Below, one piece after another: positions 1-8,007 of a stretch of 20,221 bases of DNA. A model generated the notes under the pieces. That model ran no database searches. It saw only the letters and a program-made list of their open reading frames with translations, and was not told the DNA's origin. The position numbers were made by a program, and so were the translations under genes. Source of the stretch: a virus. Position 1 is the stretch's first letter. Each line of letters opens with the position of its first letter. The stretch covers positions 1-20,221 of IMG/VR virus record IMGVR_UViG_3300044971_000813, one strand, 5' to 3'.

Positions 1-1118
1 TGAAGTGAAGAGTGTCCTGAATTACCTGTATCTAATTTTGCTATATATGGTATTCCTTCAATTTTCACATTCTCTACCACACCCGCTTCATTTACACTTA
101 TTTCCCAATTAGATTTATCTGATATGTATTCTACAACATTATCAATTAATTCTTGCCCACTTACAGTTGAACTATCTCCTGCTGAATTATAATAATTAGT
201 ATAGATATTTGATGAACCAGGAGAACCATTTAATTCTAACACATATGGTTGTTCATTAACTAAAAGGTGGTCAACAGCTACATAAAAAGCACCTGATGTT
301 TTTGCGGCTTTCAATACAATTTCTTTTTCAATATCTGTAAGTTCATGTGGTTCTCCACTATTACCTAGTGCCAGATTTGTTCTAAAATCAGAAGAACCTC
401 GTATTCTTTTTGCACTAGCTATAATTTTACCATCAAGAACTAATGTACGAACATCAAATTTTACCTCAAAGTATTCTTGAATAATAACTTCCGCATCGTA
501 TTTCCAAAGAGATTGTAAAACTGATTTTAGAGATTGATATGAATCTACAATTGAAACACCAATCCCTTCAGCACCTGTAATTGTTTTTATAACCACTGGA
601 AACTGTCCACCAATCTTATTTAGAGCAGTATCAATATTTCCAGTTGATGGAACATATGCAGTTTTTGGAATGGGAATTTTTCTTCGTTCCAATTCAATCA
701 TAGAAGCAAGTTTATTTGAGCAAAATTGCATAGACTTATAATCATTTACGGCAAATACACCATAATTTTCCATTATACGAATAAGTGCAGAACCCACTTC
801 CGTTTTAATTGCACTTCCCCTTACAAAACAAATAGTATTTCTTGGATTTATAAATAAAACATCACCTTTTCCATTATAATTTTCAATTGTTAAAGAGTTT
901 TTTTCATTTTGTGTTGTAGCGATAAATGCATTTTTGGAACGTATTGCATAGAAAGGTAATCCAAACTTTTCACAAGATTTTTTTAATTTACCAATTGTTC
1001 CTTTGGAATCGGAAATCATTGATGATAATACCAATACCGTTGGAATATGTTTATTCTTCATTTGTTCTTTCATAATAATTTCAGAAACTAATGGTTTTAT
1101 ACTTAATGATTTTTTCAT
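1..1118 (-). CDS. RimK-like ATP-grasp ligase with start of a retropepsin-like domain (3' end outside window)
   Basis: Translated by hand from the minus strand: 372 codons are open from the ATG at 1118 to the window edge, so the C-terminus is missing. Residues about 120-300 read as an ATP-grasp domain of the RimK/glutathione-synthetase type: VVIKT near residue 178, a glycine-rich loop GAEGIGV at 182-188, QEY at 214-216, DVR at 222-224, and the metal-binding ELNGSPG at 295-301. ATP-grasp enzymes join a carboxylate to an amine, and RimK adds glutamates to a protein C-terminus. After a linker, residues 358-372 read YIAKLDTGNSGHSSL, which resembles the DTG active-site motif of RimB/Zn_protease (retropepsin-like) domains. 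The start lies 13 bases after the preceding stop, as last visible gene of a tight operon; Met16 and Met20 are other possible starts. The substrate is unknown. The ATP-grasp call is firm; the protease call rests on a short motif. Confidence 0.85.
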   Translation of the reverse strand, partial: MKKSLSIKPLVSEIIMKEQMKNKHIPTVLVLSSMISDSKGTIGKLKKSCEKFGLPFYAIRSKNAFIATTQNEKNSLTIENYNGKGDVLFINPRNTICFVRGSAIKTEVGSALIRIMENYGVFAVNDYKSMQFCSNKLASMIELERRKIPIPKTAYVPSTGNIDTALNKIGGQFPVVIKTITGAEGIGVSIVDSYQSLKSVLQSLWKYDAEVIIQEYFEVKFDVRTLVLDGKIIASAKRIRGSSDFRTNLALGNSGEPHELTDIEKEIVLKAAKTSGAFYVAVDHLLVNEQPYVLELNGSPGSSNIYTNYYNSAGDSSTVSGQELIDNVVEYISDKSNWEISVNEAGVVENVKIEGIPYIAKLDTGNSGHSSL

Positions 1119-1131
1119 ATTATTCGATACG

Positions 1132-1761
1132 TTACTTTTCATCTTGTAGGAAATTAGAAATATATCCTGATAATCTATTTGCTTCTGCTGATAAATAAGC
1201 TAATTGGTCTTGTTTCAATTGTTTTGGTTTCTTTACCCAATCTACACCCAAAGTTCCCATAAACTCATTTGTTCCTAAATTAAACAAAGCAAATGTATAA
1301 GATGCTCTCGTACCTACTGCTTCTGCACCACCCTTCAATCCAAATGTTGCTATTGTTTCATCTTGAAAATCTGCTATAAATATGCTACCATTTTTTAGTA
1401 ATTCATCAAACGCTCTTGAATATAACGAAGCAGGTATGTTTCTAAATGTATGTGCTACCGGTGATACCCCACTTACATTTACTTCGTGGAATATAGAAAA
1501 CTTTTGTATTGATTTAGAGGAATGTAAAAACTTACCACCATTGTGGAATTGAGAAATCCAAACCCTATCAGCACCCAATGTATCCATTATTGTTTCTATT
1601 TCCCTATCTATTATACAACTCTTTACAAGCTCTGCTTTTACGGGGTCATTGATTGCTTCGGGTTTGGCAAGCTTTAACTTTGCCCACTCAACAACAGTAG
1701 GACCTATTGCGGATATTATAAATGCTGTAGCAATACTTGCAAACAATTCTAAATTAGTCAT
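1132..1761 (-). CDS. Membrane-anchored GAF-like domain protein
   Basis: A 209-residue protein. Residues about 5-26 form one hydrophobic segment followed by a basic stretch (KLKLAK), which suggests an N-terminal membrane anchor with the rest in the cytoplasm. Residues about 45-205 have the look of a GAF-type sensor domain: DRVWISQFHNGG near 65-76, an FSIFHEV strand, and the late GTLGVDW strand that GAF domains often show. GAF domains bind small molecules or serve as structural modules; no ligand residues can be named here. The gene begins 2 bases after the 703-residue ParB-like gene stops and ends 13 bases before the ATP-grasp gene, so it is probably co-transcribed with both. A TM-plus-GAF protein in a virion-type gene cluster is odd, and its role is not known. 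The GAF assignment is by eye and moderate. Confidence 0.6.
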   Translation of the reverse strand: MTNLELFASIATAFIISAIGPTVVEWAKLKLAKPEAINDPVKAELVKSCIIDREIETIMDTLGADRVWISQFHNGGKFLHSSKSIQKFSIFHEVNVSGVSPVAHTFRNIPASLYSRAFDELLKNGSIFIADFQDETIATFGLKGGAEAVGTRASYTFALFNLGTNEFMGTLGVDWVKKPKQLKQDQLAYLSAEANRLSGYISNFLQDEK

Positions 1762-1763
1762 TA

Positions 1764-3875
1764 TCAGTTTTCGTTATTTCCTTTGTAATATTCATTTATT
1801 GATTGTAGATAATCACTAGCTAATGCTAAATATGATTGAACCCACGCTGGAACATCGAAGTTGTCTCCTTTTGAATCTAATATTTGTTGTATGCTTGTTG
1901 CTGCTTCTATTGCTGTTTTAGTTTGACCTTTAGCCATTCCACTTTCATCTGCCTCTGTTCCTGTATCTTCCACCACTACATTTTCAGTCTTTATCTTTCT
2001 CTTCTGTTGAATTATGCTTTGTATCTGTGAAAATATACTTTGTATATCCTTATCTAATTGCTTTTCATCTGCACTCATTGGTGTTGTAATATCTACATTA
2101 GAATAAAGTTTCTTCTTTTTAGAAATTAGAACATCTACCTTTTTAATTAAATCGTGTCTTACTTTATCTAAATCCTTTATAATATCAACCGGGTTCGTTG
2201 ATGCTTCGTTTACCGATTCATATTTAATCATATCTGAATTAAATTTTTCAAAATTCTTTCTTGCCCATTTTACGGCTTCCTCGTATGAATTGAATTTAAT
2301 CCTATCTTGCTTAAATCCTTTTTGCTTATTTAGGTAATCAATATAAACTTTTTCTTCTTTGATTACACCTTCAATTCTCAATCTATCTGTAACATTGGTT
2401 ACTTCATCATATCCAAAATTTCTTAATTCATCCTCAATATCTCTTCTATTTGCTTTTGGGTCTTTACATATAAGAGTTCCTAACTTCTTACGGGTAAATG
2501 AACCACCTTTATCCCAAAGAGACATGATTGCTTTGTAGTGCCAATCGTTAGTAGTTACTTCGGTTACTTCTTTCTTTGGTGCTTCTGCATTTGCATCTGC
2601 TTTCTTTTGTTGAATACCAATTTGGTCTGCAAAATCATTTGATATTTTAACCAAATCTTTAATTGGCATATCAATTACTCTTACATTCATCATAGCAGGT
2701 TTACCACTTGCCACTGCCGCCGATGTAACTGCTGCCCATCTGTGATGTCCATCTAATACATACCCATCGTTGGATACATAGATTGGTGCAGTAATCTTTG
2801 GATGATTAGGTTCTGTTTCTAATGCCTTTGTCATACCTGCTACCTTTGCTCCAACCAATTCAGTTTGAGTTGCTTTCAATTGGTCTGCTGGTACTTCTTG
2901 TGGTTCTGATACTGCTACACCATTTCTCTTTAATAGAACTTTGAATTGTGCTTCCGTATCCACTTCACCATCACTATTTTTTGGTAATTTATCCGCGATT
3001 GAACCTGGCTTTGCGTATCCTTTGAATTGTGGCATTTCCTCACGAGGAATACCTTTGTTTCCTTTACAATATAAGTTAGTACCAGGAATAGTAATATCAC
3101 ATAGATTAAAGTTTGGTGCTTTCTCACCTTTTGCTTTAGCTTCATCTGCTGCTTTTGCTAATTGGTCTATCTTCATAGATACCATACTACGGAACTTTTG
3201 TGGAATATCTTTGATGTGTGATTGTTTATCTACATCTAATTCAGGTCCTTTGGTTGGTTCTGCTTTTTGAGAATACTTTGAGATTATATCCTTTGCATAT
3301 TTGTTACCAGGATTACCAACTACCGCAGTCATAAAATCCATAGGTTTTAACTTTTTGGATTTCAAATCATCTGCTACTTTTGATAGGTTTACACCATTCT
3401 CATCTGCCCAACCTGCTACTGCTTGTGCTCTTAAACCAGTTGTGGATGCAATACCGTTTACGGTTGCCATACCATCTACTTTGGGTTCTGCTTTTACATC
3501 TCCACCATTATCAGCTTTAGCTTGTGCTATATCACTTGCCGATGGTTTTGAATGGATTGTTGGATTAGCTTTTTTTACTGAATATACATTACCCGTCTTT
3601 TTATTCTTTACTATTGTATCTTCACCCAAATCAATTGGCTCACTTACTAATGCTCTTTCAAAGGCGTTTTCTGCTCTATCTACCAAATCTTGGTAATGTT
3701 GCATCTCTTTATGTATAGCTATTAGTTGTGGTTTTAATTTAGATTTTATAGTTACATCCCCAACTTTAAATTGATTGATAATAGCTAGTTGCTCTTTCTC
3801 TTTCGCTTGGTATTGTTGCAATGCCCTTTGGTATAGCTCGGATGCTTTCTTAAATGAAGAAGATATATTTGCCAT
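1764..3875 (-). CDS. Large phage protein with ParB/sulfiredoxin-like domain
   Basis: A 703-residue protein. Residues 1-80 are helical and charged, probably coiled coil. Residues 88-108 carry a VKNKKTGNVYSVKK...NP..H segment of a kind I associate with phage head or internal proteins. Residues about 255-420 hold the clearest domain: a CDITIPGTNLYCKGNKGIPR stretch, then APIYVSNDGYVLDGHHRWAA at 363-382, whose DGHHRWAA is the hallmark of ParB/Srx-like nucleotide-binding domains. Residues 445-520 resemble a winged-helix-like segment, and the C-terminus is again helical. ParB-like domains bind CTP or ATP, and some phage versions are nucleases or kinases; which applies here cannot be told. YESVNE at 552-557 is similar to motifs in the DUF3008 gene two places upstream. 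It starts 5 bases after the DUF5856-like gene stops and ends 2 bases before the GAF-like gene. Probably virion-associated or morphogenetic. Confidence 0.7.
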   Translation of the reverse strand: MANISSSFKKASELYQRALQQYQAKEKEQLAIINQFKVGDVTIKSKLKPQLIAIHKEMQHYQDLVDRAENAFERALVSEPIDLGEDTIVKNKKTGNVYSVKKANPTIHSKPSASDIAQAKADNGGDVKAEPKVDGMATVNGIASTTGLRAQAVAGWADENGVNLSKVADDLKSKKLKPMDFMTAVVGNPGNKYAKDIISKYSQKAEPTKGPELDVDKQSHIKDIPQKFRSMVSMKIDQLAKAADEAKAKGEKAPNFNLCDITIPGTNLYCKGNKGIPREEMPQFKGYAKPGSIADKLPKNSDGEVDTEAQFKVLLKRNGVAVSEPQEVPADQLKATQTELVGAKVAGMTKALETEPNHPKITAPIYVSNDGYVLDGHHRWAAVTSAAVASGKPAMMNVRVIDMPIKDLVKISNDFADQIGIQQKKADANAEAPKKEVTEVTTNDWHYKAIMSLWDKGGSFTRKKLGTLICKDPKANRRDIEDELRNFGYDEVTNVTDRLRIEGVIKEEKVYIDYLNKQKGFKQDRIKFNSYEEAVKWARKNFEKFNSDMIKYESVNEASTNPVDIIKDLDKVRHDLIKKVDVLISKKKKLYSNVDITTPMSADEKQLDKDIQSIFSQIQSIIQQKRKIKTENVVVEDTGTEADESGMAKGQTKTAIEAATSIQQILDSKGDNFDVPAWVQSYLALASDYLQSINEYYKGNNEN

Positions 3876-3880
3876 TTAGT

Positions 3881-4258
3881 TTATTTTAATGTTAGTAAGT
3901 ATTTTGTTTTATTACATTTGCCCATCAACTCCTCGCGTAAGTTTAATAAGTCTGTATCCTTTCTTGCATCTAATACATCTGTAAGATTGATTGCTTTTTC
4001 AATCATATCATCAATTGCAGTTATTACATTAGCATCGCTGATATTTACAAAATCATAAGATAAACCAGCTACATCAACTCTACCATACTTACCCATAGCC
4101 GTTTCAGTAAAGTCATCAACCAATTCCGTTATAGCATCAAATGCTTCACCTAATGCAACGTGCTTTGCATAGATTTTAGTTTGCCAATGAAAAAACTTCA
4201 ATGCATTTGAAAAGTGTTGTGTATCTGCTATATATTGTTGTAAATCTTTATTTTCCAT
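3881..4258 (-). CDS. DUF5856-like protein with a Dps/ferritin-like pattern
   Basis: A 125-residue, almost wholly helical protein. Residues 23-41 (FHWQTKIYAKHVALGEAFD) resemble the N-terminal part of Dps/ferritin-like proteins and the phage family I know as DUF5856, which shares HW...YA.H.ALG and KYG. Candidate metal ligands are His24, His33, Asp48 and Glu52, the last two forming a DxxxE like the Dps ferroxidase centre. The spacing between the two histidines is shorter than in true Dps proteins, so iron oxidation is not established. The start codon shares one base with the stop of the DUF3008 gene (TAATG), which implies translational coupling, and the next gene follows after 5 bases. It may be a virion or host-takeover component. 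Family call moderate to good; function unproven. Confidence 0.7.
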   Translation of the reverse strand: MENKDLQQYIADTQHFSNALKFFHWQTKIYAKHVALGEAFDAITELVDDFTETAMGKYGRVDVAGLSYDFVNISDANVITAIDDMIEKAINLTDVLDARKDTDLLNLREELMGKCNKTKYLLTLK

Positions 4259-5508
4259 TATCTAAAATTGTTTCTAGTTATCTTGCTTATTAAATCGTAA
4301 TCTTTTTTATCTAACTTTTGTTTTAAAACCTTTGCAAAATCTACTGTTCTTGGATGGGATACTGCGTGTTTAATATCCGCATCACTTTCTAACTCTTTTT
4401 CTAATTGATTTATTCTACTCATATTCTTTAATGAACTCCAAGCATTTTTAACACCCTGAATGATACTCTTTATACCATTCATTGTTGTATCCTTTGTTGA
4501 TTTTAAGAACTCACCAATCATATATCTAATTAAAAATCTTAAAAAGAAACCAGCACCTATCACACCAATCATTTGTAATCCATTCATTACAATATCCGAT
4601 ATACCTTCATTTAGTTTAGATTCGGTTTGAACTTTTTTTTTTAAAATAGCTCTAACACTTTCTTTGATTTCTTTAACCGATTGTCTTTCGTAGTATAATT
4701 CTTTAAGTGAATTGAATACTTGCTCATCACCCTTTACACCTTCTCTCCATCCACCACCTTTCTTCTCATACATTTTGATGCGTTCAACAACAGGTCTTCC
4801 TTCACATACCTTACCAGTTGCGTTCCAAAGGACTCTGTTAGTTGGTAGTGGGAAATTCTTTTGAGTTCTATTGTTTGGTAAATCTTCGATAGATGCCATT
4901 ACTGCATTTTGATTTACATCTGCTGATTCGTTTTGTAATTTATCCCAAAACTTATCTACATATGGTTTTAATTTTGCGTAGTGATTTGGATTTTTATCAT
5001 AATCTTTTTTAGGGACAATTATAAATTCTGGATTTAATTTGAATTTAGAACCAGCTGGTCTTCTTACTTTGAATTTATCCCAATATATATCACTTAAAGA
5101 ACTAGGATTCATTGCCCAATAAACTGCTTCAAATTGCCCTTTATAAAATGCATAAAATACATTATTAGGATTTCCGGTTTTAATTTGCTTTTCGTTATTA
5201 GTTAGTTCGTTTATTGATTCAGTTCTAAAACAACCACAACTTGCATCGTATGTTTTCATAGTATTTTCAACACTAACACCCGGTACTACTGCAGATGGTA
5301 AATCTTCATCTTCCAAATCTATTTTGTTTTCCTTCTTAACGTGTGCAGGTAATCCTTTGTGTTTTGTAGATGCGAAATCCTTCGCTGCTTTATCAGTCAT
5401 TGAATCAGCTGCTTTTTCTACTTCGTCTGATGGGTTTTCCATATCACCTTTTTGGGTAGCGTGGACCATTCCCATAAATCTTTGTTGTGCTTTTGACTGT
5501 GCAGGCAT
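4258..5508 (-). CDS. DUF3008-type N-terminus, long phage protein with internal membrane segment
   Basis: A 416-residue protein. Residues 1-58 match the DUF3008 pattern: MPAQSKAQQRFMGMVHA at the start and KDFASTKHKGLP at 43-54. DUF3008 normally makes up a very short protein; here it is the head of a much longer chain, which suggests fusion or domain accretion. Residues about 110-200 form an unrecognised aromatic-rich domain (VFYAFYKGQFEAVYWAMNP). Residues about 305-335 are strongly hydrophobic and probably span a membrane. Two short motifs, TESINE near 96-101 and TESKLNE near 295-301, contain the (I/L)-x-E pattern cut by T4-type prohead proteases; this is only suggestive. The start is the ATG 21 bases after the last glycosyltransferase gene. 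It is the first gene of the left cluster and is coupled by TAATG to the DUF5856-like gene. Confidence 0.75.
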   Translation of the reverse strand: MPAQSKAQQRFMGMVHATQKGDMENPSDEVEKAADSMTDKAAKDFASTKHKGLPAHVKKENKIDLEDEDLPSAVVPGVSVENTMKTYDASCGCFRTESINELTNNEKQIKTGNPNNVFYAFYKGQFEAVYWAMNPSSLSDIYWDKFKVRRPAGSKFKLNPEFIIVPKKDYDKNPNHYAKLKPYVDKFWDKLQNESADVNQNAVMASIEDLPNNRTQKNFPLPTNRVLWNATGKVCEGRPVVERIKMYEKKGGGWREGVKGDEQVFNSLKELYYERQSVKEIKESVRAILKKKVQTESKLNEGISDIVMNGLQMIGVIGAGFFLRFLIRYMIGEFLKSTKDTTMNGIKSIIQGVKNAWSSLKNMSRINQLEKELESDADIKHAVSHPRTVDFAKVLKQKLDKKDYDLISKITRNNFR

Positions 5509-5529
5509 ATCTTTTAATATATAGTTTTA

Positions 5530-6744
5530 CTAATATAAATATATAGTTTTAACATTAACCAATGAATTTTGATACTCTATTAGTTTATTTACCGATATAT
5601 CAAAGACATCGTATTTGAATTTCCCAACTGAATTATTATCTTGCATCACCATTGGCATCATTGTTATGAACTTAAACCTCTCTTGATTTGCCAATAAATC
5701 ATCACAATTACACTTAACCACTATATCATTATATGTGACACTATCCAATGGTTTAAACTTTTGGGTTATATCAATATCTGTAAGTTTTAATTCACTTGCT
5801 AAATAATCAACTGCTATTTCAGTATCACAATAGATATTTGAAAAATAAGGTTCTAAATAACCAACCACATCCTCTCTAGCATTTTCCAACACCAACGCAA
5901 TATCATATTTTGGTATTATTGTTGGGTACTGATATTCATCATATAGTGGTGTTGTTCCCCATTTACGGATAAACTCTCTTGTCTGTCTAAATGCTAAATT
6001 ATTCCAATCGTCACTCTTCTTTGCCAAATCATCCGTTTGAGTTGCGTGTTCAAATTGTCCACCTCTACAAGTTAAATGATAAACCAATGCATTCCAAGGT
6101 TGGATGAAATCATAACCATTTAGTAAAAAACGATTAAACAAATCTCTATCTTCACTATGTGATTTCATAATTGGGTCATGCCCACCTACGGATAAGAAAT
6201 CTTCTCTATGGATGAGCCAGGGTGCGAATACACCTTTGGTTGTTCTATCATTATCTAAATTGTGTTCTACAAAATCATTAAACCTTTCTTTCATAAACCC
6301 ATCCTTTACATCTTCCTCTGGCCACAATCCAAAGTTCTCAACTATCTTTGCTGGGTCTGATGGGTGTAATGGTGGTTCAATTCGGGTAGCTGATACTACA
6401 ATACCTTTCTGCCAATTCTTATATAGGTTTAAATCCATATCTTTACCAGCTAACATATCTGCGTGGTATATCACTACGAACTCCGTAGTTGCCTTCTCAA
6501 CCAATAAGTTGTATGCATTACCAATACCATACAATTCGGTGTGTGGGTTCTTATGGTACTCTATACCATTCTCCTTACACCAATCTTCCGTACCATCATT
6601 ATCGGCATCTATGAATACTAATATCTTATGGTCTTTGTTATAGCAGTTCTCTCTAATATATTGAACTGCGTGTTTTAAGTATCGTAAGTTATTCTTACTG
6701 GTGATACAAAATGTAAAATCTGGTATTATTTCTATTGTTTCCAT
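5530..6744 (-). CDS. GT-A fold (family 2-like) glycosyltransferase, long form
   Basis: A 404-residue protein. The N-terminal 230 residues have a GT-A layout: TFCITSKNNLRYLKHAVQ at 11-28, strand ILVFIDADNDGTEDW at 41-55, a nucleotide-sugar metal-binding position at HAD 94-96 (in VIYHADM), and a likely catalytic acid pair at SEDRD 197-201. Residues 230-404 form an extra region with no domain I recognise. Such enzymes transfer a sugar from an activated nucleotide donor. The start overlaps the stop of the preceding glycosyltransferase gene by one base (TAATG), so the two are translationally coupled. It closes the glycosyltransferase run, 21 bases before the DUF3008 gene. The acceptor could be a virion protein, phage DNA or host surface glycan; the sequence does not say which. 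Confidence 0.82.
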   Translation of the reverse strand: METIEIIPDFTFCITSKNNLRYLKHAVQYIRENCYNKDHKILVFIDADNDGTEDWCKENGIEYHKNPHTELYGIGNAYNLLVEKATTEFVVIYHADMLAGKDMDLNLYKNWQKGIVVSATRIEPPLHPSDPAKIVENFGLWPEEDVKDGFMKERFNDFVEHNLDNDRTTKGVFAPWLIHREDFLSVGGHDPIMKSHSEDRDLFNRFLLNGYDFIQPWNALVYHLTCRGGQFEHATQTDDLAKKSDDWNNLAFRQTREFIRKWGTTPLYDEYQYPTIIPKYDIALVLENAREDVVGYLEPYFSNIYCDTEIAVDYLASELKLTDIDITQKFKPLDSVTYNDIVVKCNCDDLLANQERFKFITMMPMVMQDNNSVGKFKYDVFDISVNKLIEYQNSLVNVKTIYLY

Positions 6745-7391
6745 TATTCTCCTACGTCTACCACGTGTCTATCCCAACCTATGTGCTTACAATATCCTTC
6801 TCTGAATATCATAGCAAAGTATTCTCTTTCGTAATAGTATTTACTTATTTCTAATTCTCTACCAATCGGTGCATATCCATCCTTTGGATAATCTATCATC
6901 TTTCGCATTGATGGGTTGAATGTAAATCCATGCCAATGACCATCAAATCCCCAAATCAATCTACGAACTCCCCTGCCATTTACAGCATAGGTTGGGTCTA
7001 TGGATGGGTGTGGTGTATCGTTGGGGTCTCTTGTCCATACACATATAATCTTTTCATCCAAATCAATTACATCCAAACAAGCCTCAATAAATCCTTCTTT
7101 GTAGAACTCCCAATCTTCTTCCATATGGAATACATATGGAGTTGTAATCATAGCGTATGCTTTATCTATACTACGAACTTGTCCTATGTTTTTGGGATTA
7201 TCTATAAACTTAATGAATGGATACTTTTTAATCAAGTCATTATTACAACCAACTACACCACTATCATCAATCACTATAAACTTTTTGATTGGATGTGTGT
7301 TAAAATCATTGAAACTATCCAAAGTTTTCTCTAATAAATCTGGTCTGTTACAAGATGTAACTACAACTGAAACCTCTTTATAGTTGCTCAT
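6744..7391 (-). CDS. Family 2-like glycosyltransferase (GT-A), short form
   Basis: A 215-residue protein, about the size of a single GT-A catalytic domain. It begins VSVVVTSCNRPDLLEKTLDS (residues 7-26), typical of GT2 enzymes. FIVIDDSG at 38-45 is the first nucleotide-binding acidic strand, NIGQVRSIDKAY at 68-79 follows, and MEEDWEF at 90-96 sits where the DXD metal motif is expected. WGFDGHWHGFTFNPS lies in the acceptor half. No membrane segment is present, so it is probably soluble and cytoplasmic. Its start lies 14 bases inside the end of the upstream glycosyltransferase gene and its stop overlaps the next start (TAATG). This chain of overlaps suggests coordinated production of several transferases acting in one pathway. 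Confidence 0.85.
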   Translation of the reverse strand: MSNYKEVSVVVTSCNRPDLLEKTLDSFNDFNTHPIKKFIVIDDSGVVGCNNDLIKKYPFIKFIDNPKNIGQVRSIDKAYAMITTPYVFHMEEDWEFYKEGFIEACLDVIDLDEKIICVWTRDPNDTPHPSIDPTYAVNGRGVRRLIWGFDGHWHGFTFNPSMRKMIDYPKDGYAPIGRELEISKYYYEREYFAMIFREGYCKHIGWDRHVVDVGE

Positions 7392-8004
7392 AGAAATCGT
7401 TTTGTTTTCTTTGTCTATCTATATCTTTGATGTGTTTGATTGAATATAATTCTTCTGGTGGGAATATGGAATAACTTTCGTATCCTTGTATCTTCTCATG
7501 TACTTTACCTGCCCAATAAATACCTTGTTTGTTTCGGTATAATCTACCTTGCACATCTGGATAATTTATCCAACCTTGCTCACTTATATTCCATCCCCAC
7601 TTTTGTATATCATCAGGCGTTACACCATTTACAATGTTGATACGTGGTAGCCAAAACATATCTATTTCTGGATTTTCCTCTAATATAGTATGTAAGTTTT
7701 GAATAAGTGTTGCCTCTAAATCTTCATCTGCATCTAATTGGAAAATCCAATCTCCACTACAATTTTGATTTAGGTGTTGTTTAAACTGCCCGAAATCTCC
7801 GTTTAATGGAAATGATACTAACTTTTGTATTTTAGCATTAATCACACATTCGTTTAGATATTCTACAACGGGAATTGTTGCGGTTGATGAGTCAAACTGA
7901 ATTACAATCTCATCCTCTACTCTTTTATTGGTAGATAATCGTTCTATAAGATTTTGTATCTCAACTATTTCGTTGGATACGGTCACACCATAACTAATTT
8001 GCAT
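7378..8004 (-). CDS. Family 2-like glycosyltransferase (GT-A)
   Basis: A 208-residue protein. It starts with the short GT2-like strand ISYGVTVSNE and has FQLDADEDL at 88-96, a clear DXD-type metal-binding motif. Residues 153-174 contain GRLYRNKQGIYWAGKVHEKI, which matches the R-x-y-R...W-G-x-V-H-E pattern I associate with SunS/WaaE-like GT2 enzymes, where the late His-Glu supports catalysis. It lacks the C-terminal helical repeats that often follow in bacterial homologues. The start lies 3 bases after the unknown 179-residue gene ends, and the stop lies 14 bases inside the next transferase gene. Sugar donor and acceptor are unknown. Confidence 0.85.
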   Translation of the reverse strand: MQISYGVTVSNEIVEIQNLIERLSTNKRVEDEIVIQFDSSTATIPVVEYLNECVINAKIQKLVSFPLNGDFGQFKQHLNQNCSGDWIFQLDADEDLEATLIQNLHTILEENPEIDMFWLPRINIVNGVTPDDIQKWGWNISEQGWINYPDVQGRLYRNKQGIYWAGKVHEKIQGYESYSIFPPEELYSIKHIKDIDRQRKQNDFYEQL

Positions 8005-8007
8005 AAT

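Noticed and set aside
2941-3270. Plus-strand frame of 109 codons, and a similar one at 3301-3696
   Set aside because: Both lie opposite the 703-residue ParB-like gene, which has clear domain motifs; the plus-strand products have no recognisable features or start context.
6212-7383. Plus-strand frames opposite the glycosyltransferase genes (6212-6643, 6930-7334, 7186-7383)
   Set aside because: They are antisense to genes with clear GT-A motifs and have no coding features.
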